Shown here piece by piece: positions 24,485-32,889 of a stretch of DNA of 64,000 nt. Under the pieces are notes generated by a model. The model searched no databases. It saw nothing but the letters and a program-made list of their open reading frames with translations, and was not told the DNA's origin. Both the position numbers and the translations under genes were made by a program. How positions within the stretch are numbered: position 1 is the first letter of the stretch; every line of letters starts with the position of its first letter. The DNA is from Xanthomonas sp. 10-10 (GTDB taxonomy: Bacteria; Pseudomonadota; Gammaproteobacteria; Xanthomonadales; Xanthomonadaceae): the NCBI RefSeq assembly GCF_040182365.1, contig NZ_CP144460.1:3286001-3350000 (forward strand), written 5' to 3'.

Positions 24485-25675
24485 TCAACCCTTCGCGTGT
24501 GCAGGCGTCGACGACTCGGGCTCCGCCTCTGCCGCGTCCGGCACCGGCGCTGCATCCGGTTCTGCCGGTGGCCGCTCGTCCGCTGCGGCATCGGCCTGCG
24601 CCTGGGCCGCCGGGGTAGCCGGCAGGGCGGCGGCATCGGTCTCGGCGAGCGGGCTCTCTTCCGGGCAGGCCGCATCCGGAAAGCCGAAACGCTGCTTCAG
24701 TGCCAGGCCACAGGCGTTGACCGCATCCAGGTCGGCGCCCTCGCCCTTGCACTTTTGATCGAACGCCACCAGAAACGCATCCTTGCGCCGCACGAACGCA
24801 TCGCCGCACTTGCGCATCTGCCGGATGCGTTCCAGGTCGTCCTGTACCGCATTGGTGCCATCCAGGCCGTACTCGCGCAGCTCTTCCATCGTCAGCAGCC
24901 GCAGGCTGCGGTTGGGCACGGTCATCATCAGATCGGCCACTGCCACCGCCACACCGTTACGCTCCAGATAATCCTTGACGTTGCCGTAGACCTCGCGCAA
25001 TTCGCGATTGAGCTCCGCACGCGAGGTCGCCTTGGAGCTGATCCGCATCATGCGGTGGATGCCGACCTTGCCGGCCACCAGCCGGTTGTCACCGGCCGCC
25101 AGCACGAACACGCAGGCGCTGTGGCAGATCGAGCCCTCGCGCACCCAGATGGTCCAGTTGGATTCGCCGATGGTGTCGCCGGCGCGGATCGCCGCCTCGA
25201 CCTGCCCGCCACTGGAATCCAGATCCAGGATGCGATGCGGCAGCCGCAATTGTTCGGCCACCGCCGCCAGGCGCCACACCAGCGCGGCAAACCCGGCGTT
25301 GATCTTGCCCGCATACCGCACCCGCACCAGCCCGGTCTCGCGACACGGCGCCAGCGCCGCCTCCACGCTCGCCCGATCCAGCGCCGGCAACAGCGTGCCG
25401 TCGCCGGCCTCCTTGCTGTAATCGGTCGCGCAACTGATCCACGCCTGGCCCGCTTCCAGCTGTGCCTGCGGCCAGCCCGCCTCACCCGCCTGCGTGCGAG
25501 GACGGGGCGGCGGCGGCGCCGGCTCGGGCGTATCCACCGACACCATGTGGTCGCCGTCGCCGGCCTGCGCCACTCCGGTCTGCTGCGCCCCGGCAGCATC
25601 GGCGGATGTGCTGCTGCGGTCGCAGGCAACCAGCAGCAGTACACAGGCAAATGACAGACAAAGCGGCTTCAGCAT
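24485..25675 (-). CDS. Lipoprotein with ClpP/crotonase-like periplasmic domain (COG3904-like)
   Basis: 396-aa predicted lipoprotein: signal MLKPLCLSFACVLLLVAC with lipobox Cys18, then a Pro-rich linker (about 45-65). The central domain resembles the periplasmic ClpP-like family COG3904: ILDLDSSGGQVEAAIRAGDT provides the glycine-rich oxyanion segment, and GSICHSACVFVLAAG carries a Ser (Ser186) in the nucleophile position. VGIHRM supplies a His (His207). A helical region with the Cys-bearing C-terminal part (MRKCGDAFVRR, KCKGEG, VNACGLALKQRFG, AACPEES) follows, then an Ala/Pro/Asp-rich tail of about 45 aa. Protease activity is not proven. An earlier in-frame start at 25735 is less likely because the lipoprotein signal begins at 25675. 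Confidence 0.8.
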   Translation of the reverse strand: MLKPLCLSFACVLLLVACDRSSTSADAAGAQQTGVAQAGDGDHMVSVDTPEPAPPPPRPRTQAGEAGWPQAQLEAGQAWISCATDYSKEAGDGTLLPALDRASVEAALAPCRETGLVRVRYAGKINAGFAALVWRLAAVAEQLRLPHRILDLDSSGGQVEAAIRAGDTIGESNWTIWVREGSICHSACVFVLAAGDNRLVAGKVGIHRMMRISSKATSRAELNRELREVYGNVKDYLERNGVAVAVADLMMTVPNRSLRLLTMEELREYGLDGTNAVQDDLERIRQMRKCGDAFVRRKDAFLVAFDQKCKGEGADLDAVNACGLALKQRFGFPDAACPEESPLAETDAAALPATPAAQAQADAAADERPPAEPDAAPVPDAAEAEPESSTPAHAKG

Positions 25676-25765
25676 CGAGATGAGCACCAGACAGCAGCGT
25701 GAGCGGGCTCTCAGTCTAGGGCGGACGCGCACCACGCCCCGAACCCTGCCTTAACCCGCGGCCTG

Positions 25766-26776
25766 TCAGGCCAGTTGCAGGTGTGGCTGATCCGCACGGC
25801 ACCAGGCGTCGTGGCGTTCCTGCACCTGTCGAGCAGCCTCGGTCACATTGCGCTCGTCGCCAAATGAGGCGATGTACCTGCATGCTGCGAAGGCGGTACT
25901 GGCGCACTCATAGTCTGCAATCCACCGCAGACGCTCCGGTAACGCTGCGTGCTCGGCGCGCCACGCGGCATAGGGGGGACGGATACGTCGATGAATGCCC
26001 ACACGCCACGGCTTGGGGCTTACCCGAGCACGAAAGCATTGCTGCATACGACACATCCGAGCGTAGACCGCGTCAACGCCGAGTTGCGAAAAACAAGCGG
26101 CGACCTCTGCGTCATCCGGCTCAAAACAGCGGTGCAACGCCAGCAGACGAAACCCGGCAGGCGTTCGATACAGCCGCAGATGCCACTGCGGGTGTGCGGC
26201 TGCGAACGCATCGATACGCCGCCGGGCCTGCTGTTCTGGTGTGCCTGCGCGACAAAACCGATGACGGCGCCAAGACCTCGCCAGACGGTTCGATAGCCAG
26301 GTCACCGCCGTCGCCAGTATCACCACGCCGAACAGATGGAATTGAAACGTACCAAGCACCATCACGCTCACCAAGAGCAGCAAGCCCCAACCAGGCCCCA
26401 GGCCCCTACGCGGCAAATGGGCAAAATCCACATCCGCAAACAGCACGTTGGGGGTGTTCAGGCACAAGGCGCCATAGCTGTTGCGGGTAAGCACCAGGCT
26501 ACCTTCCTGCGCAACGATCTCTTCGCGAATCGGCAGGCCTTCTCCATAGGCCGCGAGCCTTTCCCTACGCGGCAGCGGCGTGCCGCTCAGGATCTCGTCG
26601 AGCGCCTCACCGGCACGACCACGCGCATGCAGCTCGGCCGCAGCGTAGCTTTCATCGGACCATCCGAATCGGCGGACGGTGATGCTGCGCTTGCCTTCTC
26701 GATGCTGGATACGGGCCTCGGCCCAATGTCTGGGAACAATCATCCCTGCGTCCTGTTTCACGTCTTGGTTGACCAA
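25766..26776 (-). CDS. Membrane protein of unknown function with primase-like motif pattern
   Basis: 336-aa protein. It has an N-terminal soluble region (about 1-125), two membrane helices (about 129-163) and a C-terminal soluble region of about 170 aa. I do not recognise a named family. VLFADVDF (residues 111-118) before the helices, and YRTPAGFRLLALH (203-215) after them, resemble the DxD and sxH motifs of archaeo-eukaryotic primase-type folds, but the membrane hairpin between them is unusual. CRMQQCFRARVSPKPWRVGI (242-261) is another striking block. The N-terminal 40 residues contain several possible starts (ATG 26776, 26743). Confidence 0.7.
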   Translation of the reverse strand: MVNQDVKQDAGMIVPRHWAEARIQHREGKRSITVRRFGWSDESYAAAELHARGRAGEALDEILSGTPLPRRERLAAYGEGLPIREEIVAQEGSLVLTRNSYGALCLNTPNVLFADVDFAHLPRRGLGPGWGLLLLVSVMVLGTFQFHLFGVVILATAVTWLSNRLARSWRRHRFCRAGTPEQQARRRIDAFAAAHPQWHLRLYRTPAGFRLLALHRCFEPDDAEVAACFSQLGVDAVYARMCRMQQCFRARVSPKPWRVGIHRRIRPPYAAWRAEHAALPERLRWIADYECASTAFAACRYIASFGDERNVTEAARQVQERHDAWCRADQPHLQLA

Positions 26777-26868
26777 TCCGGCAGAGAATATCCGGGCGGG
26801 AACATCCAGGCAGCAACCCTGTCCGAAAACGGCCAGCCGCGGCGCAAGCCAGCGCTTAGACTGGCGTC

Positions 26869-28332
26869 ATGCAAACGATGACGCCCGATCGAATTCAATG
26901 CGACCGCGCCCGCCTGGCGCGCGATGCGCGCTTCGACGGGCTGTTCTTTACTGCGGTCCGCAGCACCGGCATCTATTGTCGGCCGGTGTGTCCGGCGCCA
27001 CCGCCCAAGCCGGGCAACGTCAGTTACTACCCGAGCGCGGCGGCGGCCAGTGCGGCCGGTTACCGGCCGTGCCTGCGCTGTCGGCCGGAACTGTCGCCGC
27101 AGGCGCAGCAGCATCTGGGCGAAGAGAGCGTGCAGCGTGCGCTGGCGATGATTGCCGAAGGCCTGTTGCAGGAGCAGCCGGTGCAGACGCTGGCCGATGC
27201 GGTGGGCATGAGTGCGCGACAGTTGCAACGGCAGTTCGTGCAGCAGCTCGGCGCCACCCCGATCCAGGTGCATGGCACGCGCCGGCTGCTGTTGGCCAAG
27301 CAGTTGCTCACCGAAACCGCCTTGCCGGTTACCGAGGTCGCGCTCGCCGCCGGCTTCAACAGCCTGCGGCGTTTCAATGCGGCCTTTCTGCAAGGCTGCG
27401 GCATGCCGCCGTCGGCGTTGCGCAAGCAGCGCGCCGACGTTCCGGGCGGCCAACTGTGCCTGCGCCTGGGCTATCGCCCGCCGCTGGACTGGTCGGCGAT
27501 GCTGGTGTTTCTGCAGCGCCGCGCGATTCCGGGGATCGAGCAGGTCGATGCCAGCGGCTACCGGCGGGTGATCGGCACGCCAGGGCACGCAAGCTTGATC
27601 GAGGTGGTCGCCGCGCCGCAGCGGCCCGAGCTGCTGCTGCGCATCGGCGCCACCGACCCGCGACAGATTCCGCAGATCGTGCGCCGGGTGCGTCGGCTGT
27701 TCGATCTGGATGCGGACCTGCAGGCCGTGCACGCCACGCTGGCATCCGAACCGCTCCTGGCCGAGGCGATCGCGCGCCGGCCCGGCCTGCGCGTGCCGGG
27801 GGGATGGGACGGCTTTGAAGTGGCGGTGCGTGCGGTGCTGGGCCAGCAGATCAGCGTGGCCGGCGCGGCAACGCTGGCGGCGCGGTTGGTGGACCGCCAC
27901 GGCGGCCATCATGCCGACATGCCGCCCGGCCTGGATCGCAGTTTTCCCACGCCCGCACAGCTGGCCGACGCGCCGCTGGAACAGCTCGGGCTGCCACGCG
28001 CACGCGCGGCCACGTTGCGCGCGCTGGCATCGGCATGCGCACAGGGCCGGCTGCATTTCGGCGCCGGCCAGCGGTTGGCGGACTTTGTCGCCACCTGCAC
28101 CGCGTTGCCCGGCATCGGGCCCTGGACCGCGCACTACATCGCCATGCGCGCGCTTTCGCATCCGGATGCGTTTCCGGCCGGCGATCTGATCCTGCAGCAG
28201 GTCCTCGGCGCGCCGGAGCGTCTGAGCGAACGCGCCACCGAAGCGCGTTCGCAGGCATGGCGCCCATGGCGTGCCTATGCCGTGTTGCACCTGTGGCATC
28301 TCGCCATCGACCGCAAGGACACCCGCCCATGA
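26869..28332 (+). CDS. alkA: Ada-type methyl sensor / AraC domain fused to AlkA DNA glycosylase
   Basis: 487-aa repair protein with three parts. Residues 1-80 form an Ada zinc domain with the four cysteines in GIYCRPVCPA and CLRCRP; in Ada the first of these accepts methyl from phosphotriesters. An AraC-type helix-turn-helix follows (about 90-185, QTLADAVGMSARQLQRQF, VTEVALAAGFNSLRRFNAAF). The C-terminal AlkA part (about 200-487) excises 3-methyladenine and other alkylated bases. It has the HhH-GPD signature LPGIGPWTAHYIAMRAL and the catalytic Asp in FPAGDLILQQ. The product could both sense alkylation and repair it. Its stop overlaps the ogt start by ATGA, so both are one operon. Confidence 0.95.
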   Translation: MQTMTPDRIQCDRARLARDARFDGLFFTAVRSTGIYCRPVCPAPPPKPGNVSYYPSAAAASAAGYRPCLRCRPELSPQAQQHLGEESVQRALAMIAEGLLQEQPVQTLADAVGMSARQLQRQFVQQLGATPIQVHGTRRLLLAKQLLTETALPVTEVALAAGFNSLRRFNAAFLQGCGMPPSALRKQRADVPGGQLCLRLGYRPPLDWSAMLVFLQRRAIPGIEQVDASGYRRVIGTPGHASLIEVVAAPQRPELLLRIGATDPRQIPQIVRRVRRLFDLDADLQAVHATLASEPLLAEAIARRPGLRVPGGWDGFEVAVRAVLGQQISVAGAATLAARLVDRHGGHHADMPPGLDRSFPTPAQLADAPLEQLGLPRARAATLRALASACAQGRLHFGAGQRLADFVATCTALPGIGPWTAHYIAMRALSHPDAFPAGDLILQQVLGAPERLSERATEARSQAWRPWRAYAVLHLWHLAIDRKDTRP

Positions 28333-28874
28333 ACACGCTGTACTACGACACCTTCCACTCGCCGATCGGCGCCCTCACCGTGGCCGCCGATTCCACTGCG
28401 GTGCGCCACATCCTGTTCGCACAGAACCGCTACGACGCGCCCGGACGTGCGAGTTGGGCGCATGCCCCCGATGCCGCCCTGGTGCGCGCAGCGCGCGAGC
28501 AACTGCTGGATTATCTGCATGGCGGGCGACGCAGTTTCGACCTGCCGCTGGCACCGGCCGGCACGCCGTTTCAGCTGCAGGTCTGGCACACGTTGGCGCG
28601 GATTCCGTTCGGCCAGACCTGGAGTTACGCGCAGCTTGCGCAGGCGGTAGGACGCCCCGCCGCCAGCCGCGCGGTAGGTGCTGCCAATGGCCGCAATCCG
28701 TTGCCGATCGTGCTGCCCTGCCATCGCGTGATCGGCGCCAATGGCACGTTGACCGGCTTCGGTGGCGGCCTGCCGACCAAGCAGGCGTTGTTGCAGCTGG
28801 AAGGCTGGTCGCCGCGCCAGATCGCACGCGCCGACGACCTGTTCGTCGATCAACGTGCAGCGCCGCTGCGCTGA
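28329..28874 (+). CDS. ogt: Methylated-DNA--protein-cysteine methyltransferase
   Basis: Suicide repair protein of 181 aa that removes methyl from O6-methylguanine. The acceptor cysteine is in LPIVLPCHRVIGANG, the DNA-binding helix in IPFGQTWSYAQLAQAVGRP and the Asn hinge in RAVGAANGRNP, with the closing LTGFGGGLPTKQALLQLEG. The N-terminal domain (about 1-80) is the short Ogt type. Translation is coupled to the upstream Ada-AlkA fusion by a 4-bp overlap, so together the two genes cover the functions of Ada and AlkA. Confidence 0.97.
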   Translation: MNTLYYDTFHSPIGALTVAADSTAVRHILFAQNRYDAPGRASWAHAPDAALVRAAREQLLDYLHGGRRSFDLPLAPAGTPFQLQVWHTLARIPFGQTWSYAQLAQAVGRPAASRAVGAANGRNPLPIVLPCHRVIGANGTLTGFGGGLPTKQALLQLEGWSPRQIARADDLFVDQRAAPLR

Positions 28875-28910
28875 CTCCGCGACGTCATCGCTGCACCGTA
28901 AACTGGCGGC

Positions 28911-30215
28911 ATGATCGATCGACGTCTTGTGTCTGCCGCGATGGCCACCGCGCTGCTAGCGGCCTGCTCCACCCAGCCCGGCGTGCGTGAGGCCTCACCG
29001 CCGCCCAGTACATCGTCGCCACTGTCGGCCGCCGCGACGTCCGACGACGCGCCGCATCCCTTGCTGCTGATTTCCATCGATGGCCTGCGCGCGGACATGC
29101 TTGATCGCGGCATCACGCCGACGCTGTCGCAGCTTGCACGCGATGGCGTGCGCGCGCGCTGGATGACACCCTCGTACCCGTCGCTGACCTTTCCCAATCA
29201 CTACACGCTGGTCACCGGCCTGCGCCCGGATCGCCACGGCATCGTGCACAACAGCATGCGCGATGCCGGGCTGGGCAATTTCTGGCTGAGCAAGCAGGAC
29301 GCGGTGACCGATGCGCGCTGGTGGGGCGGCCAGCCGGTCTGGGTGGGCGTGGAAAAGGCCGGGATGCACGCGGCAACCTGGTCGTGGCCCGGCAGCGAGG
29401 CCGCCATCCAGGGCGTGCGCCCGACGCATTGGCGCCATTACGAGGAAGGCGTCGCCATGGACGCGCGCGTGGACACTGTCCAGGCCTGGCTCAAGAGCTC
29501 CGGCGCCGACGCCAACCGCCTGGTCACGCTGTACTTCGAACACGTGGACGAAGCAGGCCACGACCACGGCCCGGAATCGCGCGAATACGCCGACAGCGTG
29601 CGCGCAGTGGACGCCGCCATCGGCCGGCTGCTGGCCGGCATGCAGCGCGACGGGACCCGCGCGCGCACCAACATCATCGTGGTCTCCGATCACGGCATGG
29701 CCGAGGTGGCGCCGGGGCATGCGATCAGCGTGGAAGCCATCGCGCCGCCGGCGATTGCCACCGCGGTCACCGACGGCCAGGTGATCGGCTTCGAGCCCAA
29801 GCCCGGGCAACAGGCCAATGCCGAGGCGATGCTGCTCGGCCCCCATGCGCAGTACGACTGCTGGCGCAAGGCCGAGCTGCCGGCGCGCTGGCATTACGGC
29901 ACGCACCCGCGCATTCCGCCGATCGTGTGCCAGATGCACGAAGGCTGGGACGCATTGTTCCCCGACAAACTGGCCAAGCGCTCGCAGCACGGCATGCGCG
30001 GCTCGCACGGGTTCGATCCAGCCCTGCCCTCGATGCGTGCGGTGTTCGTGGCGCAAGGCCCGGATCTGGCGCAGGGCAAGCGCTTGCCCGGGTTCGACAA
30101 CGTCGATGTGTATGCCTTGCTGACGCGGTTGCTGGGCATCGCCGCAGCGCCCAACGACGGCAACCCGGCCACGCTGCTGCCGGCATTACGCGTGCCGCCG
30201 GACATTGCGCACTGA
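28911..30215 (+). CDS. Nucleotide pyrophosphatase/phosphodiesterase (NPP)
   Basis: Exported alkaline-phosphatase-superfamily enzyme of 434 aa that hydrolyses phosphate diesters such as nucleotide derivatives with two zinc ions. The N-terminal signal ends in lipobox-like LLAACS. Active-site residues follow the well-studied Xanthomonas NPP: Asp57 in LISIDGLRAD, nucleophile Thr93 in PSLTFPNHYT, FEHVDEAGHDHGPE (Asp and His ligands), VVSDHGMAE (Asp-His pair) and GSHGFDP (His). Numbering is three higher than in the published Xanthomonas enzyme. It is followed 45 bp later by a ClC channel gene on the same strand. Confidence 0.96.
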   Translation: MIDRRLVSAAMATALLAACSTQPGVREASPPPSTSSPLSAAATSDDAPHPLLLISIDGLRADMLDRGITPTLSQLARDGVRARWMTPSYPSLTFPNHYTLVTGLRPDRHGIVHNSMRDAGLGNFWLSKQDAVTDARWWGGQPVWVGVEKAGMHAATWSWPGSEAAIQGVRPTHWRHYEEGVAMDARVDTVQAWLKSSGADANRLVTLYFEHVDEAGHDHGPESREYADSVRAVDAAIGRLLAGMQRDGTRARTNIIVVSDHGMAEVAPGHAISVEAIAPPAIATAVTDGQVIGFEPKPGQQANAEAMLLGPHAQYDCWRKAELPARWHYGTHPRIPPIVCQMHEGWDALFPDKLAKRSQHGMRGSHGFDPALPSMRAVFVAQGPDLAQGKRLPGFDNVDVYALLTRLLGIAAAPNDGNPATLLPALRVPPDIAH

Positions 30216-30260
30216 GCACTGCGCACACCGGCTGCAGCGCGCCGATGCGACAATGGGGCC

Positions 30261-31592
30261 ATGTCTGCTTCTGATCCCTCGCCGCGTCGCTTGCGGCCGC
30301 TGTTGTCCAGCGAAGGCTGGCGTCGTCGCGCCGCACTCTGGGGTGGCGCCATTGCGGTGGCCCTGGTCGCCATCGTGTTCGCCAAGGCCAGCGATGCGGC
30401 CTTCCAGTTGTTTCAACGCATCACCGCACACTCGATCTGGTGGGCGCTGCTGCTGACGCCGGGCATTTTCGCCCTGCTCGCCTGGCTGACCTCGGGGGCG
30501 ATGCGGCCCACCCGCGGTAGCGGCATTCCGCAGGTCATCGCCGCGCTGGAGCATCCGGACCCGGCGTTTCGCGGCACCAACCTGTCGCTGCGCGTGTCGC
30601 TAGGCAAGCTTGCGTTGACCACGCTGTCGCTGCTCGGTGGCGCATCGGTCGGGCGCGAAGGACCGACCGTGCATGTGGGCGCCAGCCTGATGCATGTGTT
30701 CGGGCGCTGGTTCGGCTTTCACGATCCGCGCGAGCTTTCGCATTTTCTGCTTGCCGGCGGCGCGGCCGGTATCGCAGCGGCATTCAACACGCCGCTCGCC
30801 GGCGTGGTCTTTGCGATCGAAGAACTGAGCGGTCGCTTCGAGCACCGCTTCTCCGGCACCTTGCTCACGGCGGTGATCGTCGGCGGCGTGGTATCGCTGG
30901 GGTTGCTGAGCAACTACACCTATTTCGGCAAGGTGGCGGTGGCCTTGCCGTTGGGCCAGGCTTGGCTGGCGATCGCACTGTGCGGGAGCGTGGCCGGGCT
31001 GCTCGGCGGGATCTTCGCGCGGCTGGTGCTGGCCAGCGTCAGCGGCAAACCGCGCTGGCTGGGCGCACTGCGCCAGCGCCACCCGGTGCTGCTGGCGGCG
31101 TTGTGCGGCGTGGCGCTGGTCGGGCTGGCGCTGGTGTTCGGGCAAGGCGCCTTCGGCACCGGCTACGAGCAGGCGCGCAGCCTGGTGCAGGGGCATGCCG
31201 TGGTCGGCCATGAGTTCGGCCTGATGAAGCTCATCGCCAACCTGGTCTCGTACCTGGCCGGCATCCCGGGCGGCCTGTTCTCGCCCGCCCTGGCAGTGGG
31301 TGCCGGTATCGGCCACAACCTGTCGGTGCTGATGCCGAGCGTGGACCCGCGCACCTTCGTGCTGCTGGGCATGTGCGCCTACCTGACCGGTGTCACCCAG
31401 GCACCGCTGACCTCGGCGGTGATTTCGCTGGAGCTCACCGACACCAGCCAGATGCTGCTGCCGATCCTGGCCACCGTGTTGATCGCACGTGCGGTGTCCG
31501 GGCTGGTGTGCAAGACGCCGATCTATCGCGGACTGGCCGAGCAGTTGCTGACCCCAGCTGCAAAGGCGCCGGCGCCGGACGCCACCCACTAG
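30261..31592 (+). CDS. ClC-family chloride channel/antiporter
   Basis: Integral membrane protein of 443 aa with the ClC signatures: RGSGIPQVIAAL (first anion-binding loop), GGASVGREGPTVHVGAS with the gating glutamate, VVFAIEELSGRFE with the inner proton-pathway glutamate, and GIPGGLFSPALAVGAGIGHN. Presence of both glutamates suggests a Cl-/H+ exchanger rather than a passive channel (family knowledge). No CBS domains follow. It starts 45 bp after the NPP gene. Confidence 0.95.
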   Translation: MSASDPSPRRLRPLLSSEGWRRRAALWGGAIAVALVAIVFAKASDAAFQLFQRITAHSIWWALLLTPGIFALLAWLTSGAMRPTRGSGIPQVIAALEHPDPAFRGTNLSLRVSLGKLALTTLSLLGGASVGREGPTVHVGASLMHVFGRWFGFHDPRELSHFLLAGGAAGIAAAFNTPLAGVVFAIEELSGRFEHRFSGTLLTAVIVGGVVSLGLLSNYTYFGKVAVALPLGQAWLAIALCGSVAGLLGGIFARLVLASVSGKPRWLGALRQRHPVLLAALCGVALVGLALVFGQGAFGTGYEQARSLVQGHAVVGHEFGLMKLIANLVSYLAGIPGGLFSPALAVGAGIGHNLSVLMPSVDPRTFVLLGMCAYLTGVTQAPLTSAVISLELTDTSQMLLPILATVLIARAVSGLVCKTPIYRGLAEQLLTPAAKAPAPDATH

Positions 31593-31796
31593 AAACGCTG
31601 CATGATCCAGGCGCGCACGCCTTATCCGATGCACCACGGACGGCGCCGGGCGATGACAGGGCGCCAGCCGCCTTGGGGAGGTCTTGCACCGACCCGCGAC
31701 GGCTGCCGATAGCGATGAGGTGCTACCGCGGCCACTGCCCAGAGCTGCGGCACCATGGCAAGCAGCTATGCCAGCGTTTGCACTGACGTCGGACAT

Positions 31797-31825
31797 AAAA
31801 AAACGCGGCGCAAGCGCCGCGTTTT
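31797..31825 (-). terminator. Rho-independent terminator of the bTHX gene
   Basis: On the minus strand, aaacgcggcg / loop / cgccgcgttt is followed by a run of seven T. It begins 23 bp after the bTHX stop. It is the clearest factor-independent terminator in the window. Confidence 0.92.
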
Positions 31826-31847
31826 CAGATCGCAAAGCGGGCTGGGA

Positions 31848-32030
31848 TCAGCTGGCCTTGGCGACGGTCTTCTTGGCAACAGCCTTCTTGGCCGGCGCCT
31901 TGACCACGCCCTTCTTGGCAACCGGGGCAGCTGCACCCACGACAACCTTGCTCACCGCGTGCGAACGCGAATTGCCGTAGCTGGCGTTGTAGCGCTTGCC
32001 CTTGGCGGTCTTACGGTCACCCTTACCCAT
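31848..32030 (-). CDS. Small ribosomal subunit protein bTHX (S31) with extended Lys/Ala tail
   Basis: 60-aa basic protein. The N-terminus MGKGDRKTAKGKRYNASYGN matches the short 30S protein THX, which sits in a pocket at the top of the 30S head in Thermus. The Thermus protein ends about residue 27, whereas this one continues with a Val/Ala/Lys-rich tail (KKGVVKAPAKKAVAKKTVAK) resembling histone-H1-like tails. AGGAG lies 9 bp before ATG 32030. It is a single-gene transcript with a strong terminator at 31797-31825. Confidence 0.88.
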   Translation of the reverse strand: MGKGDRKTAKGKRYNASYGNSRSHAVSKVVVGAAAPVAKKGVVKAPAKKAVAKKTVAKAS

Positions 32031-32313
32031 TTCGTCGACTCCTGAATGTGAATACAAATTCCCGTGCTGGCACGGGTCTGGCGAGGTTTGCACCGGCGGC
32101 GCCCTCGCGCAAGGCCGGCAAGCCTACCACGTCGGCCCGGGGCCGCGCAGCCGCGGGCCCTGCCACGCTCTGAACAAGCCTTCCGTGCATCAGGCCTGCC
32201 ATCCACGGGCACCCGGCGGTCAGCTTGGCGACCGGGGCCAGCCTGGCACCTGTGTAAAACGATCTTCCGAATGACCGCCTGCACCCAGCGCGCGCTGGTG
32301 TATCAGCGCTTGG

Positions 32314-32730
32314 TCAATGCGCGCAGCTCGCGTCGTGCACGTGCGCATGCCCGTGATTCAGCCGCAGATTGACCAGATGGGCGATGCCGACCAGGGCGCC
32401 GCCCAGCGTCATCACCACCGCGTGCGGCACCACCGAATGGTGCAGCGGGTCGTACAACAGGCCCAGCCACAACAGCGCCAGGCCCGGCAGCAACAACGCC
32501 AGCGCATGCAGCGCCTTGTGTCGGCGATATCCCAGGACCAGGCTGAAAAGCCCGAGCAGGGTCACGAACACGACGATCGCCAGTTCGACCCCGTCGCCCA
32601 GCCAGAACGACAATCCGAGCGACGGCGCCAGCGCCAGGACCAACGGCAGCACCGCACAGTGCACCGCGCACAGCAGCGAGCCGGTCGCACCGAAGCGGTC
32701 CAGCAGATGGCGAAGTGTGGGTAGAGGCAT
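32314..32730 (-). CDS. MerC-domain membrane protein
   Basis: 138-aa protein with four hydrophobic helices and a His-rich C-terminus (HGHAHVHDASCAH). The conserved Cys pair is in SLLCAVHCAVLPLVLALAP, the MerC metal-transport motif. No mercury reductase, MerR or MerP is nearby, so mercury resistance is unlikely. The divergent ZnuD-like receptor and the Zur-box-like sequences suggest handling of zinc instead (inference). I start at ATG 32730; the frame upstream to 32871 overlaps the regulatory region. Confidence 0.88.
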   Translation of the reverse strand: MPLPTLRHLLDRFGATGSLLCAVHCAVLPLVLALAPSLGLSFWLGDGVELAIVVFVTLLGLFSLVLGYRRHKALHALALLLPGLALLWLGLLYDPLHHSVVPHAVVMTLGGALVGIAHLVNLRLNHGHAHVHDASCAH

Positions 32731-32757
32731 GACTTCCAGCAGGTGCTCGCGGCGACG

Positions 32758-32772
32758 TGGAATAATATAACA
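32758..32772 (-). promoter_or_regulatory. Candidate Zur box for the MerC-like gene
   Basis: On the minus strand TGTTATATTATTCCA matches 12 of 15 positions of the palindromic gamma-proteobacterial Zur core TGTTATAATATAACA. It lies 28 bp upstream of the MerC-like start in an AT-rich island within otherwise GC-rich DNA. Confidence 0.6.
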
Positions 32773-32855
32773 TCTTCCTTGTTCCAGGCCCGCACCACTG
32801 CATCGCACAGCGCGGGCCTTGCCGTCGGCACAGCAGGCAAGCTGCGCCATCCCAT

Positions 32856-32870
32856 TGATATATAGTAACA
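32856..32870 (-). promoter_or_regulatory. Candidate Zur box for the ZnuD-like receptor gene
   Basis: TGTTACTATATATCA (minus strand) also matches 12 of 15 positions of the Zur core. It ends 19 bp before the ATG of the receptor at 32890, where a bound repressor would block transcription or initiation. Confidence 0.6.
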
Positions 32871-32889
32871 ATCAGAGAGTCCGATCCAC

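Noticed and set aside
32314..32871. Mercury-resistance locus
   Set aside because: Only a MerC-like domain is present; there is no merA, merR, merT or merP, and the context points to zinc.
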